Made by a program: the position numbers and the translations under genes. Shown piece after piece: positions 46,943 to 54,890 of a stretch of 64,000 nucleotides of DNA. The DNA is from Amorphus orientalis (lineage in GTDB: Bacteria; Pseudomonadota; Alphaproteobacteria; Rhizobiales; Amorphaceae). The first letter of the stretch is position 1; every line of letters begins with the position of its first letter. Below the pieces are notes generated by a model. It was not told the DNA's origin. It did not search any database and saw nothing but the letters and a program-made list of their open reading frames with translations. Where the stretch lies: contig NZ_JAUSUL010000004.1 of NCBI RefSeq assembly GCF_030814015.1, forward strand, positions 310,001-374,000. The letters run 5' to 3'.

Positions 46943-47917
46943 ATGCACGAGCTGTGGTCCACACAATCGGTGGATAGGGGAGAGCGGCTGTCCTACTGGA
47001 TCGAGGCCGTGTGCGACACCTATGTGCAGCTCGAGTGCGAGGCCCCCGACCGCAACGCGCCGTTCCACGGCCGGATCGAGGGCGTGGCGTTGGGCGGGCT
47101 CGGCCTGTCCCGGGTAACGTCGACGCCTCAGATGGTCCGCCGCACCCCGGCGAAGATCGCCCAGGCGACCGAGGACTACTTCCTGGTCAGCGTCCAGGCG
47201 GCCGGGCGCGGCGCCGTGATCCAGGATGGACGCACGGCGGAGCTCGGCCCGGGCGATTTCGCGCTCTACGATTCCACCCGGCCCTACGAGCTCGCCTTCG
47301 AGAACGACTTCCAGCAATACGTGCTGACCCTGCCGGGATCGGTGCTGAGGAGCCGCCTGCGGGACACCGAGACGCTGACGGCCCGCCGGGTCTGCGGCAC
47401 GCGGGGAGCGGGCCACCTGATGATCAACATGATCCGGACGCTGGCCGACGATGTCGGCGAGCTGGAGCCAGGATCGGTGGCGGCCGTGGCCGAAAGCCTG
47501 GAGACCATCCTGGTCGCGGGCCTCGGCTCGCTGACCGGCGCCAGCGAGCCGCCGGTCTCCGGCACCACCGCCTTTCACCGCGACCAGATCAAGGCCTATG
47601 TGGCTGAGCGCCTGCGCGATCCGTCGCTGTCCATCGACGCCATTGCGACCGATCTGAGGATCTCACCCAGCACGGTCTACCGCGCCTTCGCCAGCGAGCC
47701 GTCGTCGCTCAACGGCTGGATCTGGGCGAAGCGGCTGGAAGGCGTGCGCCGGGACCTGGGCGACCCGGCGCTGGCGGGCCAGTCGATCAGCACCATTGCC
47801 TACAGCTGGGGCTTCAACGACGCGGCGCATTTCTCCCGCGCCTTCAAGGCCCGGTTCGGCCGCTCTGCCCGGGAGGTGCGCGGCGAGCTGGGCGTCCGAC
47901 GCCCCGTACGGAGCTGA
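46943..47917 (+). CDS. AraC-family regulator of the aldoxime/nitrile operon
   Basis: The 324-residue protein has an AraC-binding-domain-like N-terminus (LWSTQSVDRGERLSYWIEAVCDTYVQLECEAP, as in OxyS/NhaR-type AraC proteins). The C-terminal double HTH reads IDAIATDLRISPSTVYRAFASEPSSLNGWIWAKRLEGVRRDL and SISTIAYSWGFNDAAHFSRAFKARFG. The ATG at 46943 is favoured over a TTG at 46877, which adds unrelated residues. Similar AraC genes flank Oxd-nitrilase/nitrile hydratase clusters, and the divergent position makes this operon the likely target. Confidence 0.9.
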   Translation: MHELWSTQSVDRGERLSYWIEAVCDTYVQLECEAPDRNAPFHGRIEGVALGGLGLSRVTSTPQMVRRTPAKIAQATEDYFLVSVQAAGRGAVIQDGRTAELGPGDFALYDSTRPYELAFENDFQQYVLTLPGSVLRSRLRDTETLTARRVCGTRGAGHLMINMIRTLADDVGELEPGSVAAVAESLETILVAGLGSLTGASEPPVSGTTAFHRDQIKAYVAERLRDPSLSIDAIATDLRISPSTVYRAFASEPSSLNGWIWAKRLEGVRRDLGDPALAGQSISTIAYSWGFNDAAHFSRAFKARFGRSAREVRGELGVRRPVRS

Positions 47918-47966
47918 GCGGAACGCCCGCCTCCCGGCCGCCGGCATCCCTTCAGGAGCGCCTGCC

Positions 47967-48182
47967 CTATCCGCCCCCCTCGGGCCGGTACTCGAGGATG
48001 TCCCCGGGCTGGCAGTCGAGCACCTCGCAGATCTTTTCCAGCGTCTCGAAGCGCACGCCCTTCACCTTGCCGGACTTCAGAAGCGAGATGTTCTGCTCGG
48101 TGATACCGACCCGTTCGGCGAGTTCCTTGGAGCGCATCTTCCGCCGCGCGAGCATCACGTCGAGATTGACGACGATCGCCAT
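47967..48182 (-). CDS. Small XRE/Cro-CI-type transcriptional regulator (HTH_26)
   Basis: The 71-residue protein is almost entirely helix-turn-helix: MLARRKMRSKELAERVGITEQNISLLKSGKVKGVRFETLEKICEVLDCQPGDILEY. This YozG-like class is usually paired with DUF2975 membrane proteins. Here the ATG lies 2 bases after the DUF2975 stop. A perfect TTATCGT-AAA-ACGATAA dyad upstream of that operon is a likely binding site for autoregulation. Confidence 0.92.
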   Translation of the reverse strand: MAIVVNLDVMLARRKMRSKELAERVGITEQNISLLKSGKVKGVRFETLEKICEVLDCQPGDILEYRPEGGG

Positions 48183-48184
48183 GA

Positions 48185-48733
48185 TCAGACGAACGCCGCG
48201 TTCTCGCGCGCAAGGCGCGCGGCCTCGCGCATCACCGTTGCGGCGGCGAGCAGCACCGCGCCGACCAGAAGCGCGAAATAGTCGTGGGAGGACAGGCTGA
48301 TCATCAGTGCCCGGCTGCCCGGCGGATTGGCGTAGGTGAGCGCGAGCGACATGCCCGCCGACACCAGCGGCGTCAACGGCGCCTGCAGAAGCACCGTCAC
48401 GGCGAACGTCTGCAGATGGGCGGCGGCGCGCTCGGTCAGGATCTCCCCGCGCGCGAACTCGGCGAACAGCCGCCGAACCGCAAGAAGCCCATAGACCGCC
48501 ACCGCGATCGGAACGGCCATGACGAGGACCGCAAGGATCCGGCCGACGGGCTGCACGGGCGCGCCCCCGTCGAGCGCCCCGAGCCGGCTTTCCCAAAGGA
48601 TGTGGCTGACTTGGGGGAGGACCAGCGCCGCCGCGACCAGCGCCACCAGACCGACGATGCCGGCGAGACTCAGAAGTTCGAACGCCCGCGACAGCCGGCG
48701 CAGGCGATCCAGAGAGGCAGGTTGATCGATCAT
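48185..48733 (-). CDS. DUF2975 family membrane protein
   Basis: The 182-residue protein has four transmembrane segments and the DUF2975 pattern (RLFAEFARGEILTERAAAHLQTFA and a C-terminal LARENAAFV). Its function is unknown. The genetic pairing with a tiny XRE regulator is a recurrent, conserved arrangement and suggests a membrane sensor or target controlled by that regulator. The start is either ATG 48733 (used) or ATG 48745; both have weak G-rich upstream sites. Confidence 0.88.
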   Translation of the reverse strand: MIDQPASLDRLRRLSRAFELLSLAGIVGLVALVAAALVLPQVSHILWESRLGALDGGAPVQPVGRILAVLVMAVPIAVAVYGLLAVRRLFAEFARGEILTERAAAHLQTFAVTVLLQAPLTPLVSAGMSLALTYANPPGSRALMISLSSHDYFALLVGAVLLAAATVMREAARLARENAAFV

Positions 48734-48760
48734 GACAAACCCCATTGACCCGATTATTTT

Positions 48761-48777
48761 TTATCGTAAAACGATAA
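48761..48777. promoter_or_regulatory. Operator-like dyad TTATCGT-AAA-ACGATAA
   Basis: A perfect 7-bp inverted repeat in an AT-rich patch, 28 bases upstream of the DUF2975 start and 29 bases before the divergent lipoprotein gene. It is a probable binding site for the XRE regulator. Confidence 0.65.
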
Positions 48778-48805
48778 TTATTGGTCGTCAATCAGGAACG
48801 CTGTC

Positions 48806-49396
48806 ATGCCCTCACCCAGCCGTCCATCAGCCCGCCTGCGCAGATTCATGTGCATGGTTCTCGCGTCCGTGGCGGTGGCCGCCTGCAGCCACGTGCCGGT
48901 GACGTCGCTGCCGAAACTCGCCGCCATCGATTTCAAGACGACCGATCCGAATGCGCTGCTGGCGGGGATCGAGCTGCCGCAGGTCCTGCGGCCGAAGCCT
49001 GAAGGCGTCTCGCTGGAACTGGCGGTCCGCCTCGACGACGGGGAGGAACGCGCCGAACGCTATGTCCTGCGGGAGAGGGGCGGCCGCCTGCCGGACCTGC
49101 CCGGCGCCTCCGATGGCAACAGCGCCTACGTGTACGGCCTGACGCCGGCGGACGCGCAGCGCCTGGCGGCGTTCCGAAGCGACCTGCTGGAGCTCCAGAA
49201 GACACGCCACGGGTCGTTGTCGATCATGGTGCATGCCGATGCCTGCCGGACGGGTCCGGTCCCGGACGGCCCGCTCAGGATCTCCACCTATCTGTCGACC
49301 TCGGAGACGACGGGGTTCGTTCCCCTGGCGCGAAACGTCGATCTGAGGGAACTGGGTCGGGCGCCCGCATCGGCGGAGTTGCCGGAATGTGTGTGA
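48806..49396 (+). CDS. Hypothetical lipoprotein
   Basis: The 196-residue protein has a basic n-region, a hydrophobic core and a lipobox ending VAVAAC (about residue 27). The mature part is soluble with no domain I recognise. It contains a long central stretch (SLELAVRLDDGEERAERYVL) reminiscent of beta structure. AGGA is 8 bases before the ATG. It is divergent from the DUF2975 gene and shares the operator-like dyad region. A 332-base repeat-rich gap follows. Confidence 0.75.
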   Translation: MPSPSRPSARLRRFMCMVLASVAVAACSHVPVTSLPKLAAIDFKTTDPNALLAGIELPQVLRPKPEGVSLELAVRLDDGEERAERYVLRERGGRLPDLPGASDGNSAYVYGLTPADAQRLAAFRSDLLELQKTRHGSLSIMVHADACRTGPVPDGPLRISTYLSTSETTGFVPLARNVDLRELGRAPASAELPECV

Positions 49397-49409
49397 GGCG
49401 GATTGTTTG

Positions 49410-49481
49410 CGCTCACGCGAGTTCGCTGCGCTCACCGCTGCGCGGGCGCGGCCTGACCGGCCGGCGCGCGGTCGCGCGCTG
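49410..49481 (+). repeat. 72-bp GC-rich repeat, copy 2
   Basis: It starts 14 bases after the lipoprotein stop, in the same orientation to the upstream gene as copy 1 (40624-40695). The distal 45 bases differ at two positions that are paired in the predicted stem. This copy lacks the trailing T-run. Confidence 0.85.
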
Positions 49482-49529
49482 ATGGGCAGTGGGGTGAGGC
49501 GGTGGCAGGAGCCACCCCCGATATCCGCT

Positions 49530-49555
49530 CATTCCGGCGAAAGCCGGAATCCAGG
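49530..49555. repeat. ATTCCGGC-GAAA-GCCGGAAT palindrome, second copy
   Basis: It carries the same 8-bp arms as 11270-11294, in inverse orientation, flanked by CCAGG. Confidence 0.8.
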
Positions 49556-49681
49556 GCCGCAAGCCGGGGGTACCAGCTCGAGCTTCCCGGTGTTTGCCTG
49601 AACGGTCGGAATCACACTTTCCCGGGATTCGGTTTCTGTCCTCAAATCCCGGCGAGCCGACGCCAGCGCTTTTGTTTCAAC

Positions 49682-49728
49682 GCAAATCCCGGACGGAAAA
49701 CCGGTGCCCACTTTTCCTGGGATTTGCT
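49682..49728 (-). repeat. Stop-proximal hairpin repeat, copy C (3' end of the IalB gene)
   Basis: Read on the minus strand, the IalB TAG runs directly into AGCAAATCCCAGG. The outer stem is AAATCCC/GGGATTT and the inner stem GGAAAA/TTTTCC, with the loop GTGGGCACCGG identical to copy A. Confidence 0.85.
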
Positions 49729-50253
49729 CTACCTGACCCGTCCATAGACCTCGGTGAAGCCGGTGAGCGACATCGGCACCGTCAGCTTCTGGCGATTCAG
49801 GTTCTCGATGATGATGTTGAGCTTGCCGCCCTTGATCATCGCGTCGAGGAGCGCGTTGGAAATGTCCATGCGCGCGTAGCAGCCCTGCTGGTCGCAGGTC
49901 TGGTAGTTCAGCTTCTGGGCATTGCGCTCATCGATGTCGATGTTGACGCCGGCCGGCAGAAAGAGCTGCAGCGGCGTGCGGATGTTCAGGATCGGCTGAC
50001 GGCTGTCGCCCGGCACGGCAATGGTGACGAGAAGCAGGAGCTGGCCGGTCTCGGTGATGACCGCCCGCTGCTCGATCTGACAGGTGGCCGGGGCATCGCG
50101 CGAGGCCGACGTGCAGCGCGACGACCAGGGCAGCTCTTCACCGCCGCCTTCCTGCTCGGTCTGCGCCGCAGCAGGTCCGACCAGTCCAAGGCCCGAAAAT
50201 GCCGCGATTGCCGCCAGGACCAGCGCGCGCGCCAGAAGGTTCCGCCAGTTCAT
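49729..50253 (-). CDS. IalB-family (invasion-associated locus B) periplasmic protein
   Basis: The 174-residue protein has a signal peptide (NWRNLLARALVLAAIAAFSG, cleavage near AAAQ). The IalB fold follows: WSSRCTSASRDAPATCQIEQRAV, NIRTPLQLFLPAGVNIDID and KLNYQTCDQQGCYARMDI with paired cysteines. IalB was named for Bartonella erythrocyte entry, but homologues are widespread in non-pathogenic Rhizobiales with unknown roles. I chose the ATG at 50253, preceded by GGGGACGG. Its stop abuts hairpin repeat C. Confidence 0.88.
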   Translation of the reverse strand: MNWRNLLARALVLAAIAAFSGLGLVGPAAAQTEQEGGGEELPWSSRCTSASRDAPATCQIEQRAVITETGQLLLLVTIAVPGDSRQPILNIRTPLQLFLPAGVNIDIDERNAQKLNYQTCDQQGCYARMDISNALLDAMIKGGKLNIIIENLNRQKLTVPMSLTGFTEVYGRVR

Positions 50254-50417
50254 CCGTCCGTCCCCTACCCGAAAAATCCGACACTGTGACCGCGGCTCGC
50301 AGCCGATCGGCCGAGCCGCACACATGCCGTGTCTCGGCCGTCAGCGCAAGGCGCTGGGACAAGCCGACATGCCGGCACATGGGCCGGCGGATCGGATGCG
50401 GGCTCTCCCCTGCCCGG

Positions 50418-51722
50418 TCAGTTCATGAGGTTGGGCGCGAACAGGATCAGCCCGGGCCACAGGATCGCGATGGCGACCACCACCACGTCGATGAGCAGGA
50501 ACGGGGTCACGCCCTTGAAGATCTCCATGACGCTGGCGTGCTGGGAGGCGACGGATCTGATCACGAAGACGTTCAGCCCCACCGGCGGCGTGATCATGCC
50601 GATCTCCAAAAGCTTGACCACCACCACGCCGAACCAGATCAGGTTGATGTCCGACGTCTCGAAGATGGGCAGCAGCACCGGCAGCGTGACCAGAAGCGCA
50701 CCGAACGGCTCCATGAACATGCCGAGCACGAGATAGATCAGCACGACGATGAGCATCAGCTGCAGATAGCCGATATCGGCCCCGCTGACCGTCGACGAGA
50801 TGAAGTTCGACAGGCCGCTGACGCCGAGGAAGCGGGTGAACATGGCCGCGCCGATGGCGATGATGAACAGCGAGGCGGAGGTGGTCAGCGTTTCGATCAG
50901 CGAGGCCTTCAGAGCCTTCCAGGTGAGCCGGCCGGTGACCGCCGCGATCGCGATGGCGCCGGCGGCGCCGACCGCGCCGGCTTCCGTGGCGGTGAACAGG
51001 CCGGAAAAGAGGCCGCCGAACACCAGCGCGATCAGCACCAGCACCGGCCAGATCCGCAACAGCGCCGTGCGGGCGCTCAGATTATCCGCGTCGACCGGCC
51101 GGCGGGGCACGATGTCCGGCCTCAGCCAGCACATCAGCAGGATCACGATCGAGTAGGCGATCGCCGTCATGATGCCGAGGGAAACGCCACCGACGAAGAC
51201 CTGGGTCACCGAGGTCTCTGAAAACACGCCGTAGACGATCATCAGGATCGACGGCGGGATCAGGGCGCCGATGGTGCCGCCGGCGGCGATGGACCCGCAG
51301 GCGAAGCTCGGCCGGTAGCCGGCCCGCACCATCTCCGGGATCGCGATCCGGCCCATGGCCGCCGCACAGGCGAGCGAGGAGCCGCAGACCGCCGCGAAGC
51401 CGGAACAGGCGAACACCGACGAGATCGCCAGCGCGCCTGGCACCTTGCGCAGTACCGCCTTGGCCGCCTCGAACAGACCGGTGGTGAGGCCGGCGTGATA
51501 GGCGACGAAGCCCATCAGCAGGAACATGGGCACCGCCGACAGCGTCCAGCTCGCAACGAACGAGTAGGGCGTGGACGAGAGAATGCCGAAGGCCGGGCTC
51601 CAGCCCAGCATGGCCGCCATGCCGCCGAAGGAAACGGCGATCAGCGCCAGCGCCACGGGCAGGCGCAGAAGCAGCAGCACGAGCAGCGCCGCGATCCCGT
51701 AAAAGCCGATCTCGAGGCTCAT
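50418..51722 (-). CDS. dctM: TRAP transporter large permease (DctM)
   Basis: The 434-residue membrane protein has about twelve helices. DctM motifs are visible: MFLLMGFVAYHAGLTTGLFEAAKAVL, ACSGFAAVCGSSLACAAAMGRIAIPEM and GTIGALIPPSILMIVYGV. ITPPVGLNVFVIRSVA is near the C-terminus. It forms the Na-driven translocation unit of a tripartite transporter. Its ATG overlaps the dctQ stop (ATGA). Confidence 0.95.
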   Translation of the reverse strand: MSLEIGFYGIAALLVLLLLRLPVALALIAVSFGGMAAMLGWSPAFGILSSTPYSFVASWTLSAVPMFLLMGFVAYHAGLTTGLFEAAKAVLRKVPGALAISSVFACSGFAAVCGSSLACAAAMGRIAIPEMVRAGYRPSFACGSIAAGGTIGALIPPSILMIVYGVFSETSVTQVFVGGVSLGIMTAIAYSIVILLMCWLRPDIVPRRPVDADNLSARTALLRIWPVLVLIALVFGGLFSGLFTATEAGAVGAAGAIAIAAVTGRLTWKALKASLIETLTTSASLFIIAIGAAMFTRFLGVSGLSNFISSTVSGADIGYLQLMLIVVLIYLVLGMFMEPFGALLVTLPVLLPIFETSDINLIWFGVVVVKLLEIGMITPPVGLNVFVIRSVASQHASVMEIFKGVTPFLLIDVVVVAIAILWPGLILFAPNLMN

Positions 51723-52237
51723 ACGCCGAGCGCCTCCTCGACCGCGTCGTCCTGGCCGCTGAGCAGCGAGATCGCCCGGAACACCGTCACCAGAACCGCA
51801 AGCCCGAATCCGATCGGCGGCAGGAAGTAGGTCGGCCAGACCGGCACCACCCATTCCAGCGCCATGACGAAGGTGCCGGTGGCGTAGTTCTTCAGGGCGA
51901 CCAGCCAGGTGGTGTAGGCGAGCCCGGCATAGATCACGGCCGACAGGAGGCTGATCGCCACGTCCCAGTAGCGTTTCACCCCGGCCGGCAGCAGGAAGTC
52001 GATGGCCTCCACGCTCACCATTCCCCGGCGCCGCTCCAGCCAGGCGATCGGCAGGAAGGCCAGCAGCACCATGTAGTAGCGCGAAACGATCTCCACGGTC
52101 GCGGGGATCGGGGCGGAAAAGGCCGTCCTCAGAAAGATCTCCGCGCAGATGTGCACCATCATCACCAGCGCACCGAGGGCGGCGAGCACGGCGGTCAGAT
52201 TCATGGCGCGGTTGGTCAGGCGGGCAAGCGCCCCCAT
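51719..52237 (-). CDS. dctQ: TRAP transporter small permease (DctQ)
   Basis: The 172-residue protein has four helices. The DctQ pattern is RYYMVLLAFLPIAWLERRRGMVSVEAIDFLLP and WPTYFLPPIGFGLAVLVTVFRAI. I chose the ATG at 52237 because AAAGGA lies 7 bases upstream; an in-frame ATG at 52267 has none. It is coupled to dctM by a four-base overlap and follows dctP by 69 bases. Confidence 0.92.
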   Translation of the reverse strand: MGALARLTNRAMNLTAVLAALGALVMMVHICAEIFLRTAFSAPIPATVEIVSRYYMVLLAFLPIAWLERRRGMVSVEAIDFLLPAGVKRYWDVAISLLSAVIYAGLAYTTWLVALKNYATGTFVMALEWVVPVWPTYFLPPIGFGLAVLVTVFRAISLLSGQDDAVEEALGV

Positions 52238-52306
52238 CTCGATGTCCTTTCGCTCAGGGAAAGGCAAACCGGCGCGGATCGCTTCCGCGCCGGCGAGCGG
52301 TTCAGA

Positions 52307-53428
52307 TCACAGGCCGTAGGACGCGTAGTCGACCTTGTCCCAGATCTCGCTCTGGGTCTTTTCCGCAAGCTTCGCCGGGTCCGTGCCGGTCTCCTCGACG
52401 ATCGCCGTCCACTTGTCGACGAGCTCCAGGAACCGGTTCACCCGCTCCTCGGCGTCGGACAGGCCGAACTGATCCCGCGAGCGCTCGATCGCGTTCTGGA
52501 CGTCCTTTTCGGCGAAGGCGTTGGAGGCCTCGATGAGCTCCTGGGACGGCTCGACGAACTCGATGCCGGCGTCCTTGGCGGCCTGGATCGCCTCTTTCGG
52601 CATCTCGTAGCCCCAGCGATAGGTGAAGTCGACGTTGGCCCGGTTCGCCGCCCGGGCGAGTGCTGCGCGCTCGTCCACGCTGAGGCTCTGCCAGGCCGCC
52701 TCGCCGACGGTGAAGTCGGAGGTCGCGTGGTAGGTGCCGATCTCCATCACCGCCACGTTGTCGACCAGGTCGATCAGGCGGAAGGAGAGAAGGTCGGCGA
52801 CGGACGCCATCGTGCCGTCGATGGTGCCCTGGGACAGGGACTCGAACGTGTCCAGCACCGAGACGTTGACCGGAACGGCGCCGAAGTTTTCAGCCCAGCG
52901 CGAGAACGGGGCGCCGCCGCTGCGCAGCCGCACGCCCTGCAGGTCGTCCGCCGTTTCGATCGGCTCCTTGGTCAGGAGCGTGTAGACGTCCGACGAGCCG
53001 GAGCCGAGATAGACCATGCCGAAGTCCTTCAGCTCGGTCTGGCAGGTGTCGCAGGTGACCATGTACTCGGTCATCGCCGCGGCCATCGCCTGTGGCGAGC
53101 GGCCCGACAGGGCGAGCTCGCCGGCCAGCGCCATGTTGGGCAGATCGGCCGGGAAGTAGAGCGGAAGCAGATTGCCCACCTCGACGAGCTGGCTCTGGAT
53201 GGCGTCCTTCATCTGGCCGAGGCTGGCCACTTCCGGACCGAGCAGACGGGCGGTCAGCGCCCCGTCGGATTCCTCCGGCAGATACTCCACGAGCTTCTGA
53301 TAGAGATGGCTGTTGGACGGATGCGCCGGCGGGGCGCCCGGGGCGACCCGAAGCTCGCGCGCATCGGCTGCGGTCACGGCCGTTGCGAGCCCGACCGCCG
53401 CGGTTACGGCAACAACAAACTTGTTCAT
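52307..53428 (-). CDS. dctP: TRAP transporter substrate-binding protein (DctP)
   Basis: The 373-residue periplasmic receptor has a signal peptide ending TAADA. The DctP core follows: LRVAPGAPPAHPSNSHLYQKLVEYL, a carboxylate-binding-type arginine region GVRLRSGGAPFSRWAENFGAVPVNV and ESLSQGTIDGTMASVADLLSF. The ligand is probably an organic acid. The neighbouring aromatic side-chain degradation genes make a hydroxycinnamate or its product plausible, as for the R. palustris coumarate TRAP system; this is inference. It is the first gene of the dctP-Q-M operon. Confidence 0.94.
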   Translation of the reverse strand: MNKFVVAVTAAVGLATAVTAADARELRVAPGAPPAHPSNSHLYQKLVEYLPEESDGALTARLLGPEVASLGQMKDAIQSQLVEVGNLLPLYFPADLPNMALAGELALSGRSPQAMAAAMTEYMVTCDTCQTELKDFGMVYLGSGSSDVYTLLTKEPIETADDLQGVRLRSGGAPFSRWAENFGAVPVNVSVLDTFESLSQGTIDGTMASVADLLSFRLIDLVDNVAVMEIGTYHATSDFTVGEAAWQSLSVDERAALARAANRANVDFTYRWGYEMPKEAIQAAKDAGIEFVEPSQELIEASNAFAEKDVQNAIERSRDQFGLSDAEERVNRFLELVDKWTAIVEETGTDPAKLAEKTQSEIWDKVDYASYGL

Positions 53429-53541
53429 GTCTCTCCTCCCTCAAGGTTGCGCGCCGCCCGGCGGCTCTTTTGCGGCCGGCGGCTTGGCAGTCGCGTCTGA
53501 TCGACAACTTCGGCGGTGACGCCGCGTTGTTCTTCTCGCCT

Positions 53542-54417
53542 CTACAAGGACAACAGCTTGCGGGCGTTTTCTTTCAGGATCAGCGGCCGGACCTCGTCGC
53601 GGATCTCGATCTTTTCGAAGTCCGACAGCCACCGATCGGGCGTGATGGCCGGCCAGTCTGACCCGAACAGCATCTTGTGCTTCAGAAGCGTGTTGGCGTA
53701 CTTGACCAGGATCGGCGGAAAGTATTTCGGCGACCAGCCGGACATGTCGATGTAGACGTTCGGCTTGTGGGTCGCGACCGACAGCGCCTCCTCCTGCCAT
53801 GGGAAGGACGGGTGGGCCAGGATGATCTTCAGGTCCGGAAAATCCGCCGCCACGTCGTCCAGATAGAGCGGGTTGGAATATTTGAGGCGCATGCCCATAC
53901 CGCCCGGCATGCCGGCGCCGACGCCGGTCTGTCCGGTGTGGAACAGGGTGATCGCCCCTTCGTCCTGGATCGCCTCGTAGAGGACGTAGGCCGACCGGTC
54001 GTTGGGATAGAAGCCCTGCATGGTCGGATGGAACTTGAACCCGCGCACGCCGAATTCGCGGACCAGACGCCGCGCCTCGCGCGCACCCGCCTTGCCCTTG
54101 GCCGGGTCGATCGAGGCAAACGGGATCATGATGTCGGAATTTTCCGCCGCGATCGTGGCGACTTCCTCGTTGGAATAGCGCCGGAAGCCGGTCTCCCGCT
54201 CCGAATCCACCGGAAAGATCACGCAGCCGATGTTGCGTTCGCGGAAATAGGCGGCGGTGTCGCGCACCGTCGGCAGCATGCCGTCCGCGCCGGCCGGGTT
54301 CTTGAAGTACTTCGCCATGCCGGCCTGGAACTCGTGGTAGCCGTCGTCACGGGTTCCGCAACACGGCTCCTCGGCATGGGTGTGGATATCGATGGCTGTC
54401 AGGCTGTCGACGTTCAT
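53542..54417 (-). CDS. Amidohydrolase-2 family metal-dependent hydrolase/decarboxylase
   Basis: The 291-residue TIM-barrel protein has the metal site IDIHTHAEEP (H12, H14), a third His in LFHTGQTG, HPSFPW and a terminal Asp in LFGSDWPAITPDRW. This is the ACMSD/gamma-resorcylate decarboxylase clan (PF04909), whose members decarboxylate or hydrolyse aromatic or keto acids. In this locus it may act on a ring product. Its ATG overlaps the MarR stop by four bases, and it lies downstream of the crotonase in the same run of genes. Confidence 0.88.
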   Translation of the reverse strand: MNVDSLTAIDIHTHAEEPCCGTRDDGYHEFQAGMAKYFKNPAGADGMLPTVRDTAAYFRERNIGCVIFPVDSERETGFRRYSNEEVATIAAENSDIMIPFASIDPAKGKAGAREARRLVREFGVRGFKFHPTMQGFYPNDRSAYVLYEAIQDEGAITLFHTGQTGVGAGMPGGMGMRLKYSNPLYLDDVAADFPDLKIILAHPSFPWQEEALSVATHKPNVYIDMSGWSPKYFPPILVKYANTLLKHKMLFGSDWPAITPDRWLSDFEKIEIRDEVRPLILKENARKLLSL

Positions 54418-54890
54418 GCCGAGGCCTCCGTCAGTCCGAGGAACTTGTGGAGCAGATGAACCAGCTGGTCCCGCTCCTTACGGGTCATGCCCTCCGGCAC
54501 CGCGCGGTCGAAGGTCGTGAGTACATCAATCCGCTCGGCAACGAACGCGTTGCCCTTCTTCGTCAGCGTCAGCTCGACCACGCGCCGGTCCTCGTCGGGG
54601 ATCCGGCGGGCGACGAGCCCCTGATCCTCCAGGCCGCGCACCATCTTGGTGATGTGGGCGCGCTTGATCATCAGCCGGTTCGCCAGCACCCCCTGCCGGA
54701 TGCCGGGGTTGCGGCTGATCACCACCAGCACGGAAAATTCGCCCGGACGCATGTCGTAGGGGCCGAGGGCGGCGAAGTAGTTCTCGAAGACCTGCAGCTG
54801 GGCGAGCCGCATCAGAAATCCCAACGAATCGCGCAGCTCGCCGAGATCGACGTGATCACCCGCCGTCTCGCGCACCAGCGTGGCGTCCAT
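54414..54890 (-). CDS. MarR-family regulator (CouR/FerC-like by context)
   Basis: The 158-residue protein has a winged helix: MRPGEFSVLVVISRNPGIRQGVLANRLMIKRAHITKMVRGLEDQGLVARRIPDEDRRVVELTLTKKG. It sits between the crotonase gene, whose stop it touches by one base, and the amidohydrolase gene, with which it overlaps. MarR proteins such as CouR and FerC are released from DNA by hydroxycinnamoyl-CoA thioesters. The gene context here, including a divergent CoA ligase, fits that model. The likely operator is the inverted repeat at 55754-55784. Confidence 0.9.
   Translation of the reverse strand: MDATLVRETAGDHVDLGELRDSLGFLMRLAQLQVFENYFAALGPYDMRPGEFSVLVVISRNPGIRQGVLANRLMIKRAHITKMVRGLEDQGLVARRIPDEDRRVVELTLTKKGNAFVAERIDVLTTFDRAVPEGMTRKERDQLVHLLHKFLGLTEASA

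Larger units (their letters stand above)
49397..49728. other. 332-bp repeat-rich intergenic region
   Basis: No gene. It contains, in order, the second copy of the 72-bp GC-rich repeat (49410-49481), an ATTCCGGC palindrome (49530-49555) and hairpin repeat copy C (49682-49728). Copy C abuts the stop of the IalB gene on the other strand. Confidence 0.8.
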
